Source of the DNA: Syngnathus acus
Taxonomy: Eukaryota > Chordata > Actinopteri > Syngnathiformes > Syngnathidae
Reading direction: 5' to 3'
Length of the DNA: 64,000 nucleotides
Assembly: GCF_901709675.1 (NCBI RefSeq)
Contig: NC_051103.1
Location: 1,845,501 to 1,909,500, forward strand
A program made the position numbers and the translations under genes. Positions 23,496-41,342 of this stretch are shown here, in pieces. The notes under the pieces are model-generated. The model searched no databases and was not told the origin of the DNA. It saw only the letters and a program-made list of their open reading frames with translations. Position 1 is the stretch's first letter; each line of letters starts with the position of its first letter.

Positions 23496-23567
23496 ACTAC
23501 ATTACCCATAAGCGTTCGAGCCACTTTGACGTTTGTACGTCATGACGTCAGCTCGTTCGCTGGCAAC
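23496..23567. promoter_or_regulatory. probable wdr90 promoter: ZNF143-like, CRE and X-box-like sites
   Basis: Three motifs lie 300-380 bp upstream of the wdr90 start codon. ACTACATTACCCATAAGCG (23496-23514) resembles the ZNF143/Staf site. A perfect palindromic CRE TGACGTCA is at 23543-23550. GTTCGCTGGCAAC (23555-23567) resembles an RFX X-box, the element shared by many ciliary and centriolar genes. The motifs are seen; the function is inferred. Confidence 0.45.
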
Positions 23568-23872
23568 GGCGGAAAACGGAGCGGGAAGGACAAGATGCTT
23601 CGATAGTTGTCAATTCTTTTTTTTTTAATTCGTTTGCTACTCTTAAAAACATGGACTACTTCTTGATAAGTACTTTGAAGTTTATATAGTTTAAAGGGAC
23701 AAAAAAAACACGTGTTCACAGAGTTTCTTGTGTGTTTAGCACTACTGTATGTTCATGTTTGCTAATGTGCGTAAATGTACATGAAAGCTATTGGGCGAGT
23801 TGTCCTTACTTTGGGTAAGATTCCGATTCCGTACAATTCAGTCGACGGGTGCTTTGGAATTGATCCCTGTCA

Positions 23873-26800
23873 ATGGCCGCCAAAGGTACGAAATTTGTGG
23901 TTAAAATGAACTTAGCTTAATGATATCTGATTCTTTATCATTTTACTTACACAATAGAACAAAATGACTGCCTTGGATATTACACAATGGAATAATTTTG
24001 ATTTCTGAAGTACTGCCTTGATGTCTAATTCGCCAATTTGTGCTTCTAGATGATTGGCAGCATCCTTTCGTCAACATATTCAAACATTTCCGACTTTTGG
24101 AGTGGCAAAAGGCATCCAAAGAAGGAGATGTAACACTATACAAGGTAACTTTTGTGTCTGATAATATGATTAATGATATGAATGACAAAGTGAGCGCAGG
24201 TGTATACTATATCATCCCTGAACAGTTAAGTTGTCCCATTTTCTTACTACTATCTGTCTATTTTCCCCATTTGTTTACCACTTTAGGACAAGACCCTCAA
24301 AAGTACAGCGATTCGAATCAGGGGTGCCGTACCTGACAACAGTTGCATACGGATTCCTAAAAACACGCACCAGTCTCTGGGTCTAACGGGACGATATTTC
24401 TACGTCCTCTTCAAGCCCAATCCTGGAAAACCATTTTTGATCGTCCTGGATGTCACAGCAGAGGTACTCTAACAGCTGTTTAACTCAGAAGCTGGTACCT
24501 CAATTGATACCCTGTCTCGCTCTTTATGTGGCGTGACACAAAGGATGGCCGCGTGATTCGCATCTCCATCTCCAACATGTTCAAAGAGTTCAAGTTTACC
24601 TCCACGTCGCTTCTCTTTCCGTTCCAGTGCGGATCTGAATTTGATTGGATCACCAAAACGGCCAAACGTAACATACGACTTTGTGCATTATTCCCAATCG
24701 CACGTCTGTGCTTTGAGACTTGTTGTTGGCTTGGTTAGGTTACAGACCTCCAGAAGCCCCCAGGGTCCTCTGGACCTGCCTGACGATGGATCTGCAGCAT
24801 ACACTCGCCACCTACCTCAACCATCTCTCTTACTGTAGCCTTAAAAGCGTCAAGCTCTGCGCCTACATGTCTGTTAAAAACGCTTTTACCAGCGACCTGC
24901 TGCTGAATCCCGGTGAGACTGCCAGCATCGTCATCACATAAATGAAACAATGAATGATATTAGGACGACCCTCTCAGATCTCCTCGTCCAACAGAGGTTT
25001 CCTACCGTGATGCAAAGCTGATGGGCCTGCCCACTTCCGACGGCGCTGGACCTATGCCCAGAGAAATGATGTTTCCTGTGCCCAAGGGTTCCACCTGGCA
25101 AAATTGCTACAATCATATCAGGTGTGAATTTATCCAGAAACCTGTTTTTCCTCAAATTGTGGATCAAAAATTATTTTTAGAACCTAACAAATTTACCTCA
25201 TGTCATGGTGGAAGACGGCGATGAACAAAAATGCATCATTGTCGCTTCAGGTTCCCATTAGAAGGAGATTTGAACTGTGGTATCATACGAAAAGGTCCTT
25301 CCAAGATGGCGACCCGTGAGTAGGGAAAAATGTTACCGATGTCTAAATGTTTCTTTTGGAGCGTCACATGATGATGTGATATATTTTTAGCAAGCCTCAT
25401 GGAAGATGAACGCCAATCCCAAAACCCAGAATTAGTAAGACTGATCATCAATAGCCCGCTACTTGCGGAAATCGTTTTCAAATGTTGCTTTCCCGTCAGG
25501 TGATCATACCGCAACTACCTGAAGTCGTCACCGCTGACAGGAACGAGCCACGGCCCGAGCAGGAATCGACGCCGTCCAGTCGACGCTCTACTCCGCCGCC
25601 GATTGTGACTGAGGAGGACGAATTCAGCCAACTCGAAGAGGAGGTGAAAAGTAAAAAAAAAAAAAAAAACAATTTCATTGCTGTAAATGGCCTGTACTTA
25701 TCAGTTTTATCTTGTCAGGTTGCTGAAAGCCCAAAGGAAATTCAGGTACGACGAGATGCTCAACAGTAAATGTAGCAGAAGCGAAGCACTTTGCATTTAG
25801 CGCTTCTTTTCTTCTCACAGAAGCTGTTGCCTGATCCGATTCTCCGGCTCAAGAGTATCATCGGTTTTGGAGGAGTCACCGCCAAATGTGTAGGCTTGAT
25901 ATTTGGCATTGTTGTTATTGGGCCTATTAACATATTTTACGTTTTTTGTTTTAGGCTTTATGGACCATGTCGGGCGATTCGGTGGTCTATCCATGTCACG
26001 CCATTGTGGTCTCCATGAAGATCGACTCTAACGAGCAGAGATTCTTCATTGGCCACACCGATAAGGTAAAACGGCAAAACTTTGGTATCCAACTCGGCCG
26101 TGACTTTGACTTTGTAGTCAGCAAATTAAATTCTAACTTTGTCTGTGTGTCAGGTTTCTGCTCTGGCTTTTAATGGCAACACTACATTGCTGGCCTCCGC
26201 GCAAAGTGGACATTACTGCGTGGTTCGCATATGGAATTACCTCAAAGGAAATTGCATGGCTATGCTCAGGATGCAATCTCATTCAGTCACGTCACTAAGG
26301 TAATCAGAGGCTAAATGGGGATCTCGCATATATGCAACAGAGGCAAGCAGTCTGTTGACAGTAATTGCCTGCTTTTCTTTTCAAAGCTTCTCATACAGCG
26401 GCACCATTCTGTGCGGCGCCGGAAAAGACAGCCGCGGCAAAACGGCAAGTAGCTGTCAAGCGTAATAAACCAGCTTATACTTAGATACAAAAAGAATTTC
26501 AAAAGTATGGCGCTCTTTGCTGGTTATAATTTCCAAGTAAATTGCGTGATTGCTTTTTTTTTTTCATCATGTTTTGTAGTTGGTGGTCGTATGGAACACG
26601 GCTAACGTTGGCAACGGCGGCGAAGTGAGTATCTTTGCCAAGACCAAAATGGATGTGGACATTAAAGCCATGAAAATTGCCAACTTTGATGAGACAAGGT
26701 AGTCTCCCTCCCATCCTCTCACAACCCTCTTCAATTGTGGAAGTTGTAAATGCGATCTGGTTTTCAGGCTGGTGTCGTGCGGTCACGACAGCATTCGTCT

Positions 26801-29800
26801 GTGGCGGGTACGCAAAGGCACACTGCGCTCCTGCCCGGTCAACCTCTGTGAATACGGCCCGCTGGACTTCACCGACGTGGCCTTTGAGGAGGGAGACTCG
26901 CCCCAACAGCATCTTGACGATAGGCTGCTGTCAGTGAGCCATCTGCAAAGTGTGTCCGTTTCGTAAGGCTTCAAAGTTGTTTTTCCCCGGCAGGTTTGCC
27001 AGCTGCAGGAGCGGCCACATTTTTGAAATTGACTACGCCCGAGTTGTCATTAGAAATGTCAGATGGTTGTTCCCTGTGCAGCAGCAGGAGAAGTGGCCTC
27101 TCAACAAAGGTAGGTTTGGCCATTCCTGAGGTGCAATGCTTGCCCTAACAACCGGCCAACAGAGAGGAGATGATTTTTTTTTTTATAACAAAAGCACAAC
27201 ATGTCTAAAGTAGCAAAAAAAAATAACGTTAAATCCCTGCTAGGAAACTGACGGCAGGGGTAGAATAATTTTCACATTGAAAGGTACTCACTTGGTGGAA
27301 GGCAGTCATGAAGTCATTGGTGCTAAACATAGCTGTAGGTGGATTGCACATTGTGCTCATTTATATTGCGAAAAGTGGATATAATTAACACCTTGGAAGC
27401 CTGCGACCCTTGTGGTTTTTTGTAAGCGAAGAGAAAATATCATTTGCACCTTAAAATGAAATGTTCGTGAAAAAATATATTTGAAGAAAAATCAACGATC
27501 CCCAGTTTGAAGGATTTTTTTGTTTTTTGACTGCCAAAATTGAGTGCATGTGTATGCTTGATCAGCTCCTGGCATCGCCATCAACAGCCTGAGTGTGTGC
27601 TCAACCTTCTGTGCCACTGGCTCCGAAGATGGCTTCCTGCGGCTTTGGCCTCTGGATTTTTCCGCTGTCGTCTTGGAAGCTGGTAGGTAGCAAACGATGT
27701 GGCATAAGCTTTGACTTGAGGAAATCAGGCCATCTTAATGGCGTGAATGCCCAGCAGAGTGAAAACAGCTCGCGCAGCTGTCAACATCCAATGAGCCAGA
27801 AGTCAAAACGCTTTCATCAACGTGACCCAGATGCTAAACAGATTCTCATTTCAAGCGAGACGATCACTGACTTTCCAAACCATTTGCTTTCTAGAGCATG
27901 AGGGCCCCGTGAGCCTGGTATCTGTGTCATCAGACAACACGCGCGTCCTGACCGCCACCTTTACCGCTAACCTGGGGTTCCTTGATGTGAGCAGTCGGGG
28001 TTACAACACGCTGATGAGGTCGCACACGGGCGCCGTGCTCGGCTTCAGCGTGGACGCCATTCGCCGGCATCTCACCACCGCCTCGGCCGACGGCTCCGTG
28101 CGCATTTGGTCCATGGACTCCTTGCAGCAGGTCGAGCTTTGACGTTTGAAAGCGATCCGTCTTTGTTATCAATATGTTATGACAAATGACTCAAGGTCTT
28201 CCCGTGTTGTTCGCAGATGTTTGACTTTGTGTCAGAGGATAAACCATGTTCGGTGGCTTTTCACCCAAGCGAGCAGATCTTCTCCTGTGGCTTTAGCTCG
28301 GGCGTCGTCCGAGTCTTTGATATCTCCTGTGGCAAGCTCTTGGCCGAGCACGAGTAGGCGTGAACACGTATTTGAATTGAAGCATCCATTTCCAATAATG
28401 ATGCTGATCGTGTTTGTACGTCGACACATGGCAGCCACCACAGAGGCGAAGTGGTGGGCCTCGCCTTCTCCCCCGACGGCGACTGCATGTACAGCGCTGA
28501 CTCCGAGGGCTCCCTGGCGCTCTACAACTCCTGCGACAATGACAGCCACGCCATCCGAGTCGTCTGTGCGTATACAAGCTCGCCCACCAACGCTACCAAG
28601 ATGATTTTCATACGTTGACTCGCTGACGGTTCAGGTGGTGTGGTGGCCCGAGGCAGCGGGCGCGCTCCGGATGCTCTCACGGTGAGCTGCGACAGCCGCT
28701 GTCTGGCTTTCGTTGGGCCCTCAGAGTACACCATCACCATCGCCGACGCGCTGTCACTAGAAGAGGTAGCATCCGTCTCGCAGACCAAAATGTTTTGATT
28801 GAACCCGAACCGTGCAATGTTAACGGACGTGTCGTTGCCTCTTGTTTCCTCCTTCAGTCGCTCCGTCTGGATGTGAGTATTTTGGATTCGGAGAGCACCT
28901 TTCTGGACTCGGCCATGAAGGTCTGCTTCTCCTCAGCCTCCCCCGAGCATTTGTTGGTAGCGACGTCTGCTAACAAAATCCTCTGGGTCAACACCAAGAC
29001 GGGCAGTCTGCTCCGGCAGGTAGCTGATTTAATTAGTGACTTCAATTTTTTGTTCCATAAATGGTCTGATTTATTATAAAAAAAATCCGCGTGCATGTGT
29101 GTGACAGGTATCCAAGGTCCACAAGCACTGGTGTTCCTCTCTGGCTGTGAGCAACGACAGAAGATATTTGGTCACGGCGGGACATAATGCAATTAAAGTG
29201 TGGGATTATAACATGCATTTTAGTATGAACTCGCAGGTACAAAAATAAAACGCACCATTTTTTGTCCTGTACTGCCATATTGTTAAGTGGTGCTTTGACA
29301 TTTCAGGTGAAGAGTACTCAAACGTGTTTTGTTCCCTCAGACGTTTATAGGTCATAGTCAGCCCATCAACCAGGTGAGCTTTACCCCTGGACAACAAGGC
29401 GTGGTCTCAGTGGGGGACGCCATTTTCCTTTGGGACTTCCTGGCACACACGGCGGACTTTCCGCATACCTTCCGGTACTAATCGCCATCATGTTCAATTC
29501 TTGTCTATAAAATGGAAATGCACATTTTTGTGATGCATTGTCTCTACCCGCAGATTATCGCCGGGCTTTCCGTCAGCCTCAGGTACACTAAACGTGTTCG
29601 ATACAAACCTCAGGAGTCAAATGCCGCCCCGCATGATCTGATTGGTCGTTTCAATTGATAAGCAGCGGATGAGATGCCTCGAGAAAGGGCACCGCTACCC
29701 GCGTCTCCTCCGCCGCCACTGGATGCCAGCGTCACAGACTCCACCGAGGTTGAGCTGGACGACGGTAATGTGATGCAGTCGTGCAGTAGCACGAGCCGCA

Positions 29801-32800
29801 AAAATGAATTTACCCTCATTATCCCTGCAGACATATTTTCTAACTATTGAACTAAAAGTGTCAATGAATCGAACCGTTGAGAGCACCGTAAATGATAGCA
29901 GTGGTGCCCTGAGAGCATTGCCAAGCTTGAGGCCGCTTGTTGCTTAGCAACAGATGTATAATAGCCATTGTCTGGATTTGAATTGAATCAGCACACAAGG
30001 TTCGCACCTTGTAAGGATGAAGCGATTCAGAAAATGCATGAATGGATGGCTTATCTTAGCTCAAAACACAGGTGTACTGAATTTTGTGTCTTTGTTCTCC
30101 ATCTTTGAGACTTGAGCGATGGACTGTCAACTCCACTAGTAGTCACAGCCACCGATTCAGAGCCGAGCTCTCATTTCGATCCCGCCACCACGCCCTTCTT
30201 GAAAATCACTGAACTCGCCAATAGCTTCAGACTGAGTTGCAAACTTCCAAGCCATGGTAGGTCTCCACCTTCACAATTACGTTAAGAATAAAATAATCAA
30301 TGACGAGCATGATCTTTGCCATTTTGTAGATTTCACTGGGAAGAAGCCGGTGCATCCAGATTGTTATCGACACTTCATACCGCGATTTAAAAATTCCACT
30401 CGTGATGAGGTCAAACGTCACCCTTACATACAAAAATGTCTTGTGTAATATTTTTTTTTTGGACTATTTGAAATATTTTCTTGCATCCAGACGGCTGTGA
30501 CTCCTCATCCAGGCAAAGCGGGCATGACACTGAAGTCAGTAATCGGTTACAATGGCAACGGGCGTGGCAACCTGGTTTGGAGCCCTGACCAAGGTTGTTC
30601 AAGATTAATGAGAAGAAATGCAAGTGTAGTGCAGCTCCTCTTCTCACAGGAACCTTTTTTCTGCTTTCCGGCAACTCTTTTTTTGGTCACAGGTTTATTT
30701 GCATACTCATGCGGGGGTGTGGTGGTGGTGGAGAATGTCAACTCGGGGCATCAGAGACATTTGCAGGGCCACGGGGAAGAGATCTCTTGTCTTGCCATCT
30801 CAAACGACGCTCAGGTAGGAAGACACTGCCAAGATCTCACCATACTTGGAGTATGTTGTTGGACAATGATAGCCGACAGAAAACCGGGGCTTCTATTCAA
30901 ACGCTCGTCCGTGTGCCCAAAGCTACACGACAGATTAAATGGCTCCGCATGAAAGTATCACCATAGAAGAGCAAGTGAACCAGAGGGCCTTCTGACAATT
31001 TTCTCAGCAGGACTCTCGCTCGTATTTTCAGGCTTCTTTGGGTTTTCAAGCCTTGCAGCCTAATCACCGAGTGGTGCGCTAGGTGCCTCCCAGAACACAC
31101 TATGTCTCCAATTATCTGGATAGAAAAAAAGGCCTCACGGGGCAGAAGGGCTTCTATTTTTAACTCAATTTCACCCTGAGAGAGTGGGATGGGGGCGGGT
31201 GAATTGCCGTACAGTAACTTATTTTGTCTGGATCTTTTATACTGCCATGAGCATAGCATACAGTATATTAACATTCAAAGATGTTCAGTTTGATTAAAAA
31301 AACAGAAATGCACACATTTTGTCAATGATAATTGTTCCAAGAGGCAAATGATTTCTTTTTTGTCCGTGTTATAATTTGTCCAGATTTTGGCCTCTGCCGC
31401 AAGCAAAAGTGCCAGCGAGAGCCTCATTCGCATTTGGGCCCTCCAGAGTGGTGCTTGTCTCAATACCGTTTCCTACCACAGAGGGGCAGTGCAGAGTCTC
31501 ACTTTCTCCAAAGATGATCGCTTTTTCCTCTCCGTAGGTAAGTTGGGGGGGGAAAGGACCGAAAACATTGATCGAGGCTTCACTGTATAGTCCAAATGAT
31601 ATTTTACCACGAAATCCGCTTTTATTCGCTACCATGTCAGGAGACTTCTCAGATCCATCAATGGCCGTATGGTGCGGCGCCACCTTCCGGATGCTCTCCA
31701 GTGAGGGTGTGTTGGGGCCGATCCACGACGCAGCCTTCAGCCCCTCGGCGACCGGCCAGCTGGCCTGCGTAGGCAGCCAAGGGGTTTACTTTGGCCTCTT
31801 CACCGACAGCGGCCAAGATGGTGACCTCAAAGTACGCAACTGATGATCCACCGTTTATTTTCTTCTGTATTAAAACTTCATACGTGGCCATGCATTCAGC
31901 TCCAGAGAGCGAGGGCACCAGTAGAGGTGGGCGACGTGGAGCTGACGTCTCTGTCTTACCATTCGGACATCTTGCTATTCACCGCGACCAACAGAGGACA
32001 CATCTGCGCTTGGGACATCAAGACACAAAGCTGCTTTATGACATGGGAGGCCGACGAGGGCGAAATTGGTAAGTATAGTTTGGCGCTGTGTCAGGAAATG
32101 GAAAAATAGGTACAACACTTTGTTGTTTTGTTTTGTCTTTCCAAAGGTGTGTTGCTGTGTCGAGCAAACAGCCTATTGACGGGCAGCAACACCCACTGGC
32201 TGCGACTGTGGGAGGTCGAAGCTGTGCCGCGGCGTATGAAGCTTCTGGCCAAGAAAAAAGAGTGCTTGTGATTCCTCAAATTGAATTAAATGACATTGAT
32301 TATTCATTTAGAAAGTTTACATAATTTCTGAGAATTTTGTATTGTCCCCTGCCACCCCATTAATTGACCAAGGCTGCGCCGTGTACTTTTTTTGACCAAA
32401 ACAGGACGTCGGTGGTGCTAAAGCAGGAGATCATGCTGGACGGTACGGCAGTCAGCGCCGCCTTTGACAACACGATGGACATGGGCATTGTTGGAACCAC
32501 CATGGGAACATTGTGGTACGTCGACTGGTCGGACAACAGCAGCATTCGCCTCGTCAGCGGCCACAATGATAAGGTAACAACGTCGCAGTCGTTACTCAAA
32601 CTTGACTTGAACCCGAAGGGACACACACATAAGCCTCCCCTTACTCGGGCTGAGTGCAGAGCTCAAAATGACGAGGAGCGCGCCAATCATATTTAAACGG
32701 CTGAGAAACACCACACGGCAAAAGGCTGTCATTAAATTTAATTCCGTCATTAACACCCGCTTCGAGTAGAGCACTCGACTGAAAATCAGCTGGCCGGTAG

Positions 32801-34817
32801 TTCCTCAATTATTAACACAATCGCTTTTCTTACTGAACGTGAAAACTCAATGTGTAATCGAAAGCTGTTCTGCGGTGCAGGTGAACGATTTGGCCTTTCA
32901 GGCGGATGAGAGCCACTTTGCCACTTGCAGCCAAGATGGTAGTCTGAGGGTTTGGACGAGCCCCACCAATGAACTAGTGGTGCAGTTCCAGGTGCTCAAT
33001 CAGGTGAGGACTGGAAAGAAAATCTTGTTCTTCTTTAACACTGCAATTTAATATGCAGAATTGAATTTCAGTTCATTTGCTGCTTGCTATTTCAGTCGTG
33101 TACGTGTGTGTGCTGGAGTCCGTCTCCGGGCGTACAGCGTGTGCGCGTGGCGGCGGGCTACAGTGACGGCACCCTGCGTGTCTTTCGCCTCGCCTCCGCA
33201 GAAATGGAGCGCAAGTTGCATCCCCATCGCGTCGCAGTCACCGCCATCCAGTACTCCGCCAATGGTGAGTACCTCTCACGTTATTTTCCGTCCTGATAGT
33301 CTCTCGTTTGGTCCATGAAATATTTGGATGATTTAATTGTTTTAACCCAGGTGATGTGATCCTGTCTGGCGGCAAGAACGGTCTCATAGCTGTCAGCCGC
33401 GCCCTGGATGGATCAACCATCCGTGTTTTCAGGGATCACAAAGGAGCGGCCATCGCCACCATCCAGTGTGTTCGTGAACAGGTCAGATTCTAGCCAGATG
33501 GCTATGCACAATGTAGGAAACATCTCATGAGGCACCTTGATGGATTCAAATGCTGAAGTGCATGTGCTCATCACATAATCACACTCTGCAATCACATAAG
33601 AATAGTGAGAAACATCAAGAGGATGCTTTGAGTTTAATGGAGTCAAGTATGATGGAGACATTTTTTTTCTGCCGCATACAAGTTTCACCTCTTCAACTCT
33701 AATTAATAGTTGTTAAAAATGGGTTGTTCTTGTGAACCACCACTTCATTCTCCAGCAAGAGTGCTGTTATCAAGGGTTTTTTGTCAGCTTCTCTTTGGGA
33801 GGACAAAAAAAAACAACAGGCTGGCAATTCCTTTGCTCAGCTCTCACCCAAATTATGCAAGGCTAGGGATGGTTTATGACACATTTTGAACTTGTTTAAA
33901 AGAAGAAGACAAAACGTTTGCTGGAATTCTTCTCCTGGCATTTTGTAACATTTGTACCCCCTAGCAATTTGTTCCTCTTTCCAGTGTAAGGACTTTGGAT
34001 TAGTGGGGAACGAGCTGTGGTTGGCTGCCAGCGTTGACAGGCGCGTCAGCGTCTGGGCGGCTGATTGGTTCAAGTGCAAATGCGCTTTACTCGACTGGCT
34101 CACGCTTCCGGCTCCTCCATATTGCCAGGTACGCTCACGGTACAACAAGGAAAAGAGCAGAAAATGCCACGCAGAATGTCAAGTGCTCCAAGTGAGTCAT
34201 GCAAAATGAGTCATTCCAGTCTCCAGAATGGATGTGTCATTGTTTTATAATGATATACACGATGCAATATCACAGATGAATGAATTTCCATCCTCGTATC
34301 GTATTGCAGGATGACAGCCCACCACCAAGCCTGGCGGCCTTCTGCCCAACAGACCCCGGCCTGCTCATCTACACGGGTTACGGAATTGAGAAAGAGCTCA
34401 TTTTCTACAGCCTCTACAAAAAAACGGTATCTGCTGTCTATTGTGTATTTTGTACCTGAGCCTGGCTGACTTTGTATATATATTTTAATATGTCTTTGAA
34501 TAAGATCATCAAAAAGATCGCTTTGCCTCACTGGGCCACATGCTTCAGCCTCTCCTCCAAGAGTCAACTTATAGCGTTGGGGTCAAAAGGTAACGTGCTG
34601 CCCGGTAGTCGCACGCGCTTCTTGAGTGTTTGACACCTGACCTCTCCTCGTCCTCCCAGAGCGGGTGTTGAAGCTGATCGATTGGACCAGCGGCAAGTTC
34701 CAGGACTTCTTAGAACACAGCGATTCGCTGCAGACGTGTCGTTTCTCGCCTTCAGGGACACTCCTCTTTTCTGTGGCTCATAATGAGATTCTGCTGTGGG
34801 AGGTGAATGGCCTCTGA
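23873..34817 (+). CDS. wdr90: WD repeat protein 90 (POC16-like centriolar protein)
   Basis: I traced 43 coding exons: 23873-23885, 24050-24144, 24287-24463, 24544-24667, 24739-24912, 24995-25121, 25251-25315, 25391-25434, 25500-25643, 25719-25745, 25821-25889, 25955-26065, 26154-26299, 26387-26444, 26580-26698, 26768-26929, 26994-27109, 27566-27682, 27895-28130, 28217-28353, 28435-28565, 28635-28765, 28858-29019, 29108-29236, 29341-29474, 29554-29582, 29666-29764, 30110-30256, 30330-30409, 30491-30593, 30693-30814, 31384-31537, 31641-31831, 31900-32068, 32147-32261, 32405-32573, 32881-33003, 33096-33264, 33351-33481, 33985-34128, 34310-34426, 34505-34589, 34660-34817. They give 1750 aa; human WDR90 is 1748. 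An N-terminal CFAP20/DUF667 domain (about 5-200; WQHPFVNIFKHF, LGLTGRYFYVLF) precedes WD40 propellers from about 340 to the end (HNEILLWEVNGL). The family acts at the centriole inner scaffold. Exon 1 encodes only MAAK plus one base. Intron 26445-26579 has a GC donor. The exons near 29554-30256 encode a low-complexity linker and are least certain. Confidence 0.93.
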
Positions 34818-35418
34818 GAAGGCGCTGCTGTTGTTTTTTTTTCTTCCAAAGTTTAAACCTTGTAGGTTTATGTGCCTCGACGTCTTAATGCCTTCTCATC
34901 TTTTATCTTTGTAGGATGAATTTTGAGTAAAGATAGTTAAAAGATTTTGACACTTTGCGGCAAATGTATTATTTGAAAATACAGATTAGACATTTTCATT
35001 TTATTCTTGAATGTACGTATTACCCAATAGGCAATTCTTCTTTTTGTTGCTCCTCAGAATTTGAATATAAAAATGAGAAATATTTCATGTTTCAGAATGT
35101 CTTTTTCATGAAAGGTGAATCCAGAATGTTGTCTGTAAACAAAGCGCCGAGTGCATGAGATTTATCAATTACATTTTAGTTTTAAAGTTAAGGCCGGTTG
35201 TGTAATTCTAATTATGTCCAGCAGACGGCGTGTTTTGCGCGCTTCTCTTCCTTTTGAACCGGAAATGTACGAGTTCACCTTGTCCAAAAAACGAAGTAGA
35301 GAACAACGTAGAGGCGAACAGTTGAGAAGCTTTCGCCGAAGTTTTATCATTCCAATGAAAAACAAATGTCCCCGTAGCACAGCGGCGTGTCTGGCTGGTT
35401 TTCGAACGGGAAGTCAAC
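34818..35418. other. wdr90 3' UTR and rhot2 promoter region
   Basis: A 601-bp spacer lies between tandem genes with no coding exon recognised. It must hold the wdr90 3' end and the rhot2 promoter. An ETS-like CCGGAAAT is near 35260. Confidence 0.45.
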
Positions 35419-39585
<4,167 letters not shown>

Positions 39586-41180
39586 GCCCGAGACCCAGCT
39601 GAGTTTTGCATTTGATTGATTGTTGCTCCGGCCATACACATTAAGACTCCCAATTGAGTAGTTGTGTGTTTTGGCACTCTCCTCGTGTCAAAACAGTGCT
39701 GAGATCCTTACAATTCCTTCTTTTGCCATATGCATCTTTTTTCTGCCTTACCTTTACCTGTTTGATGCATTGATTCCACAGATGACAGTTTTATCAATTG
39801 GCTGTAAATGAGATTGAAATGTTTTTACATGCAGTGTTACCTAAGCAGAATTCAACGGCAATGCCAAAACTACCGGGCCACATTTCCAGCAGCTATCTGG
39901 AGCCCCAGAATTTAATTTTGACCACAGGATGGTTACGCCTTATGTTTGCCTCGCTATTAAGCTGCAACTGGTGATAGCATGTTAAATGCACCTAAACATT
40001 CATACCCCTTTTCCCCTGAGGATATATTCAAATGACCTGGATGCCCTTCTGTATTTTTGTAATATTAGGTTTTTCATAAAGAGTCAACTGTTCTTAACAT
40101 GCTCAATAAATGAACACAACACACCATCTGACTGCAGGAGTGCATTGGAGTGTCGTGCTTACATTTACAGAAGCTGGCATCTCTCTTCGGCATTTCCCCG
40201 TAAGGGTAAAACGTCCTTCAAATTAATATGATTATTATTGATATTTTTTTTAGACTAATTTGAATTTTCCAGGTTTTATCCTGTCAGCTGTTAGTGACAG
40301 TTCCTCCAAACCGCCATAAGAGGGCAGTGTCGGATTTTTGAGAGGCCGGTGGTCTTTGCTTTTGGACGCATCTTCAACTTGAAGTCAGACTAAAAATAAG
40401 GTAGGTGTACTTAATGATAAGGTATTTCCAAATAGTAATTTTTATCATAATTTCCCTAAAACGTTATTATACACCGTAGACAGTCCTTTTACTTTATTCA
40501 TCCTGTGTGGGAAATTAAATTGACCCAGCAACAATATCTGCACATAACCACTGTATTGGGCATGAGCTCCCGTCACAAAGTGTCTCATTAAAAAAAAAAT
40601 ACAGCTCTGGAAAACAAAAACATGTTTTGATATTTTGACTTTTGTTTGTATAATCTTGGCAAAAAAATGCTCTGAATTACAATGTTTGTGTTTGAAATGT
40701 GACTTAATTGCAAGAAGCAGGTAAGTTGGTTGCTTGGCCATGGTTTTTTTCCCCCCCAGAGCTGTACAAGTCTGTTCCTAATAAAGTGGCTGCAGGCTGC
40801 AAAATGTATTTCCATGATTCATCATGCGTTGCCCATACAAACACACTTGATGTGACCTCTTAAAAAATATAGTGTAAGTGTACCTAATGAAGTGGCTGCT
40901 AGTGCGTGATGTTTATAGCCCCGTTAATTGGTACTTTTGCAGCATCCGCCCTCATTTATGAACATAAAAAAAAAAAACTTTTCAGACACATTTTCTTCTG
41001 TTTTATTGAATGTCGTTATAAAGCAATGTTAATTAAAGGCTACGGGTTTCGCTCAATGAGATGGATGGAATGCACGGATCCGCTACAGTTAAGCACTAAG
41101 ACCTCCACGACGTCACTACATAGGGACCACAAATGTCACTATCGCACAAGATGGAGTCAGTAAAGTAAAGGCTGTGATCA
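39586..41180. other. rhot2 3' UTR and intergenic region
   Basis: No coding exon is seen. Two copies of a CCTAATRAAGTGGCTGC motif (about 40777 and 40883) suggest remnants of an old repeat. The H1.0 polyadenylation signal bounds the region on the right. Confidence 0.45.
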
Positions 41181-41186
41181 TTTATT
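41181..41186 (-). terminator. polyadenylation signal of H1.0
   Basis: A minus-strand AATAAA lies 157 bp past the H1.0 stop codon. I saw no histone 3' stem-loop in this interval, which fits a polyadenylated replacement-type H1 rather than a replication-dependent one. Confidence 0.6.
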
Positions 41187-41342
41187 ACACTTGTCGCAAT
41201 GCTTGCAATGTGTTTGTCGAGTTGATGCTGGTGCAGGTGAGAGTTAGCAGAAGTTTGCATGGAATCTTACAAAAATAATACATAGTATACCAAAAGGTGT
41301 CCTTTCAGGAATATTTACACAGTCCGGTGGCATAGTGTCCCT

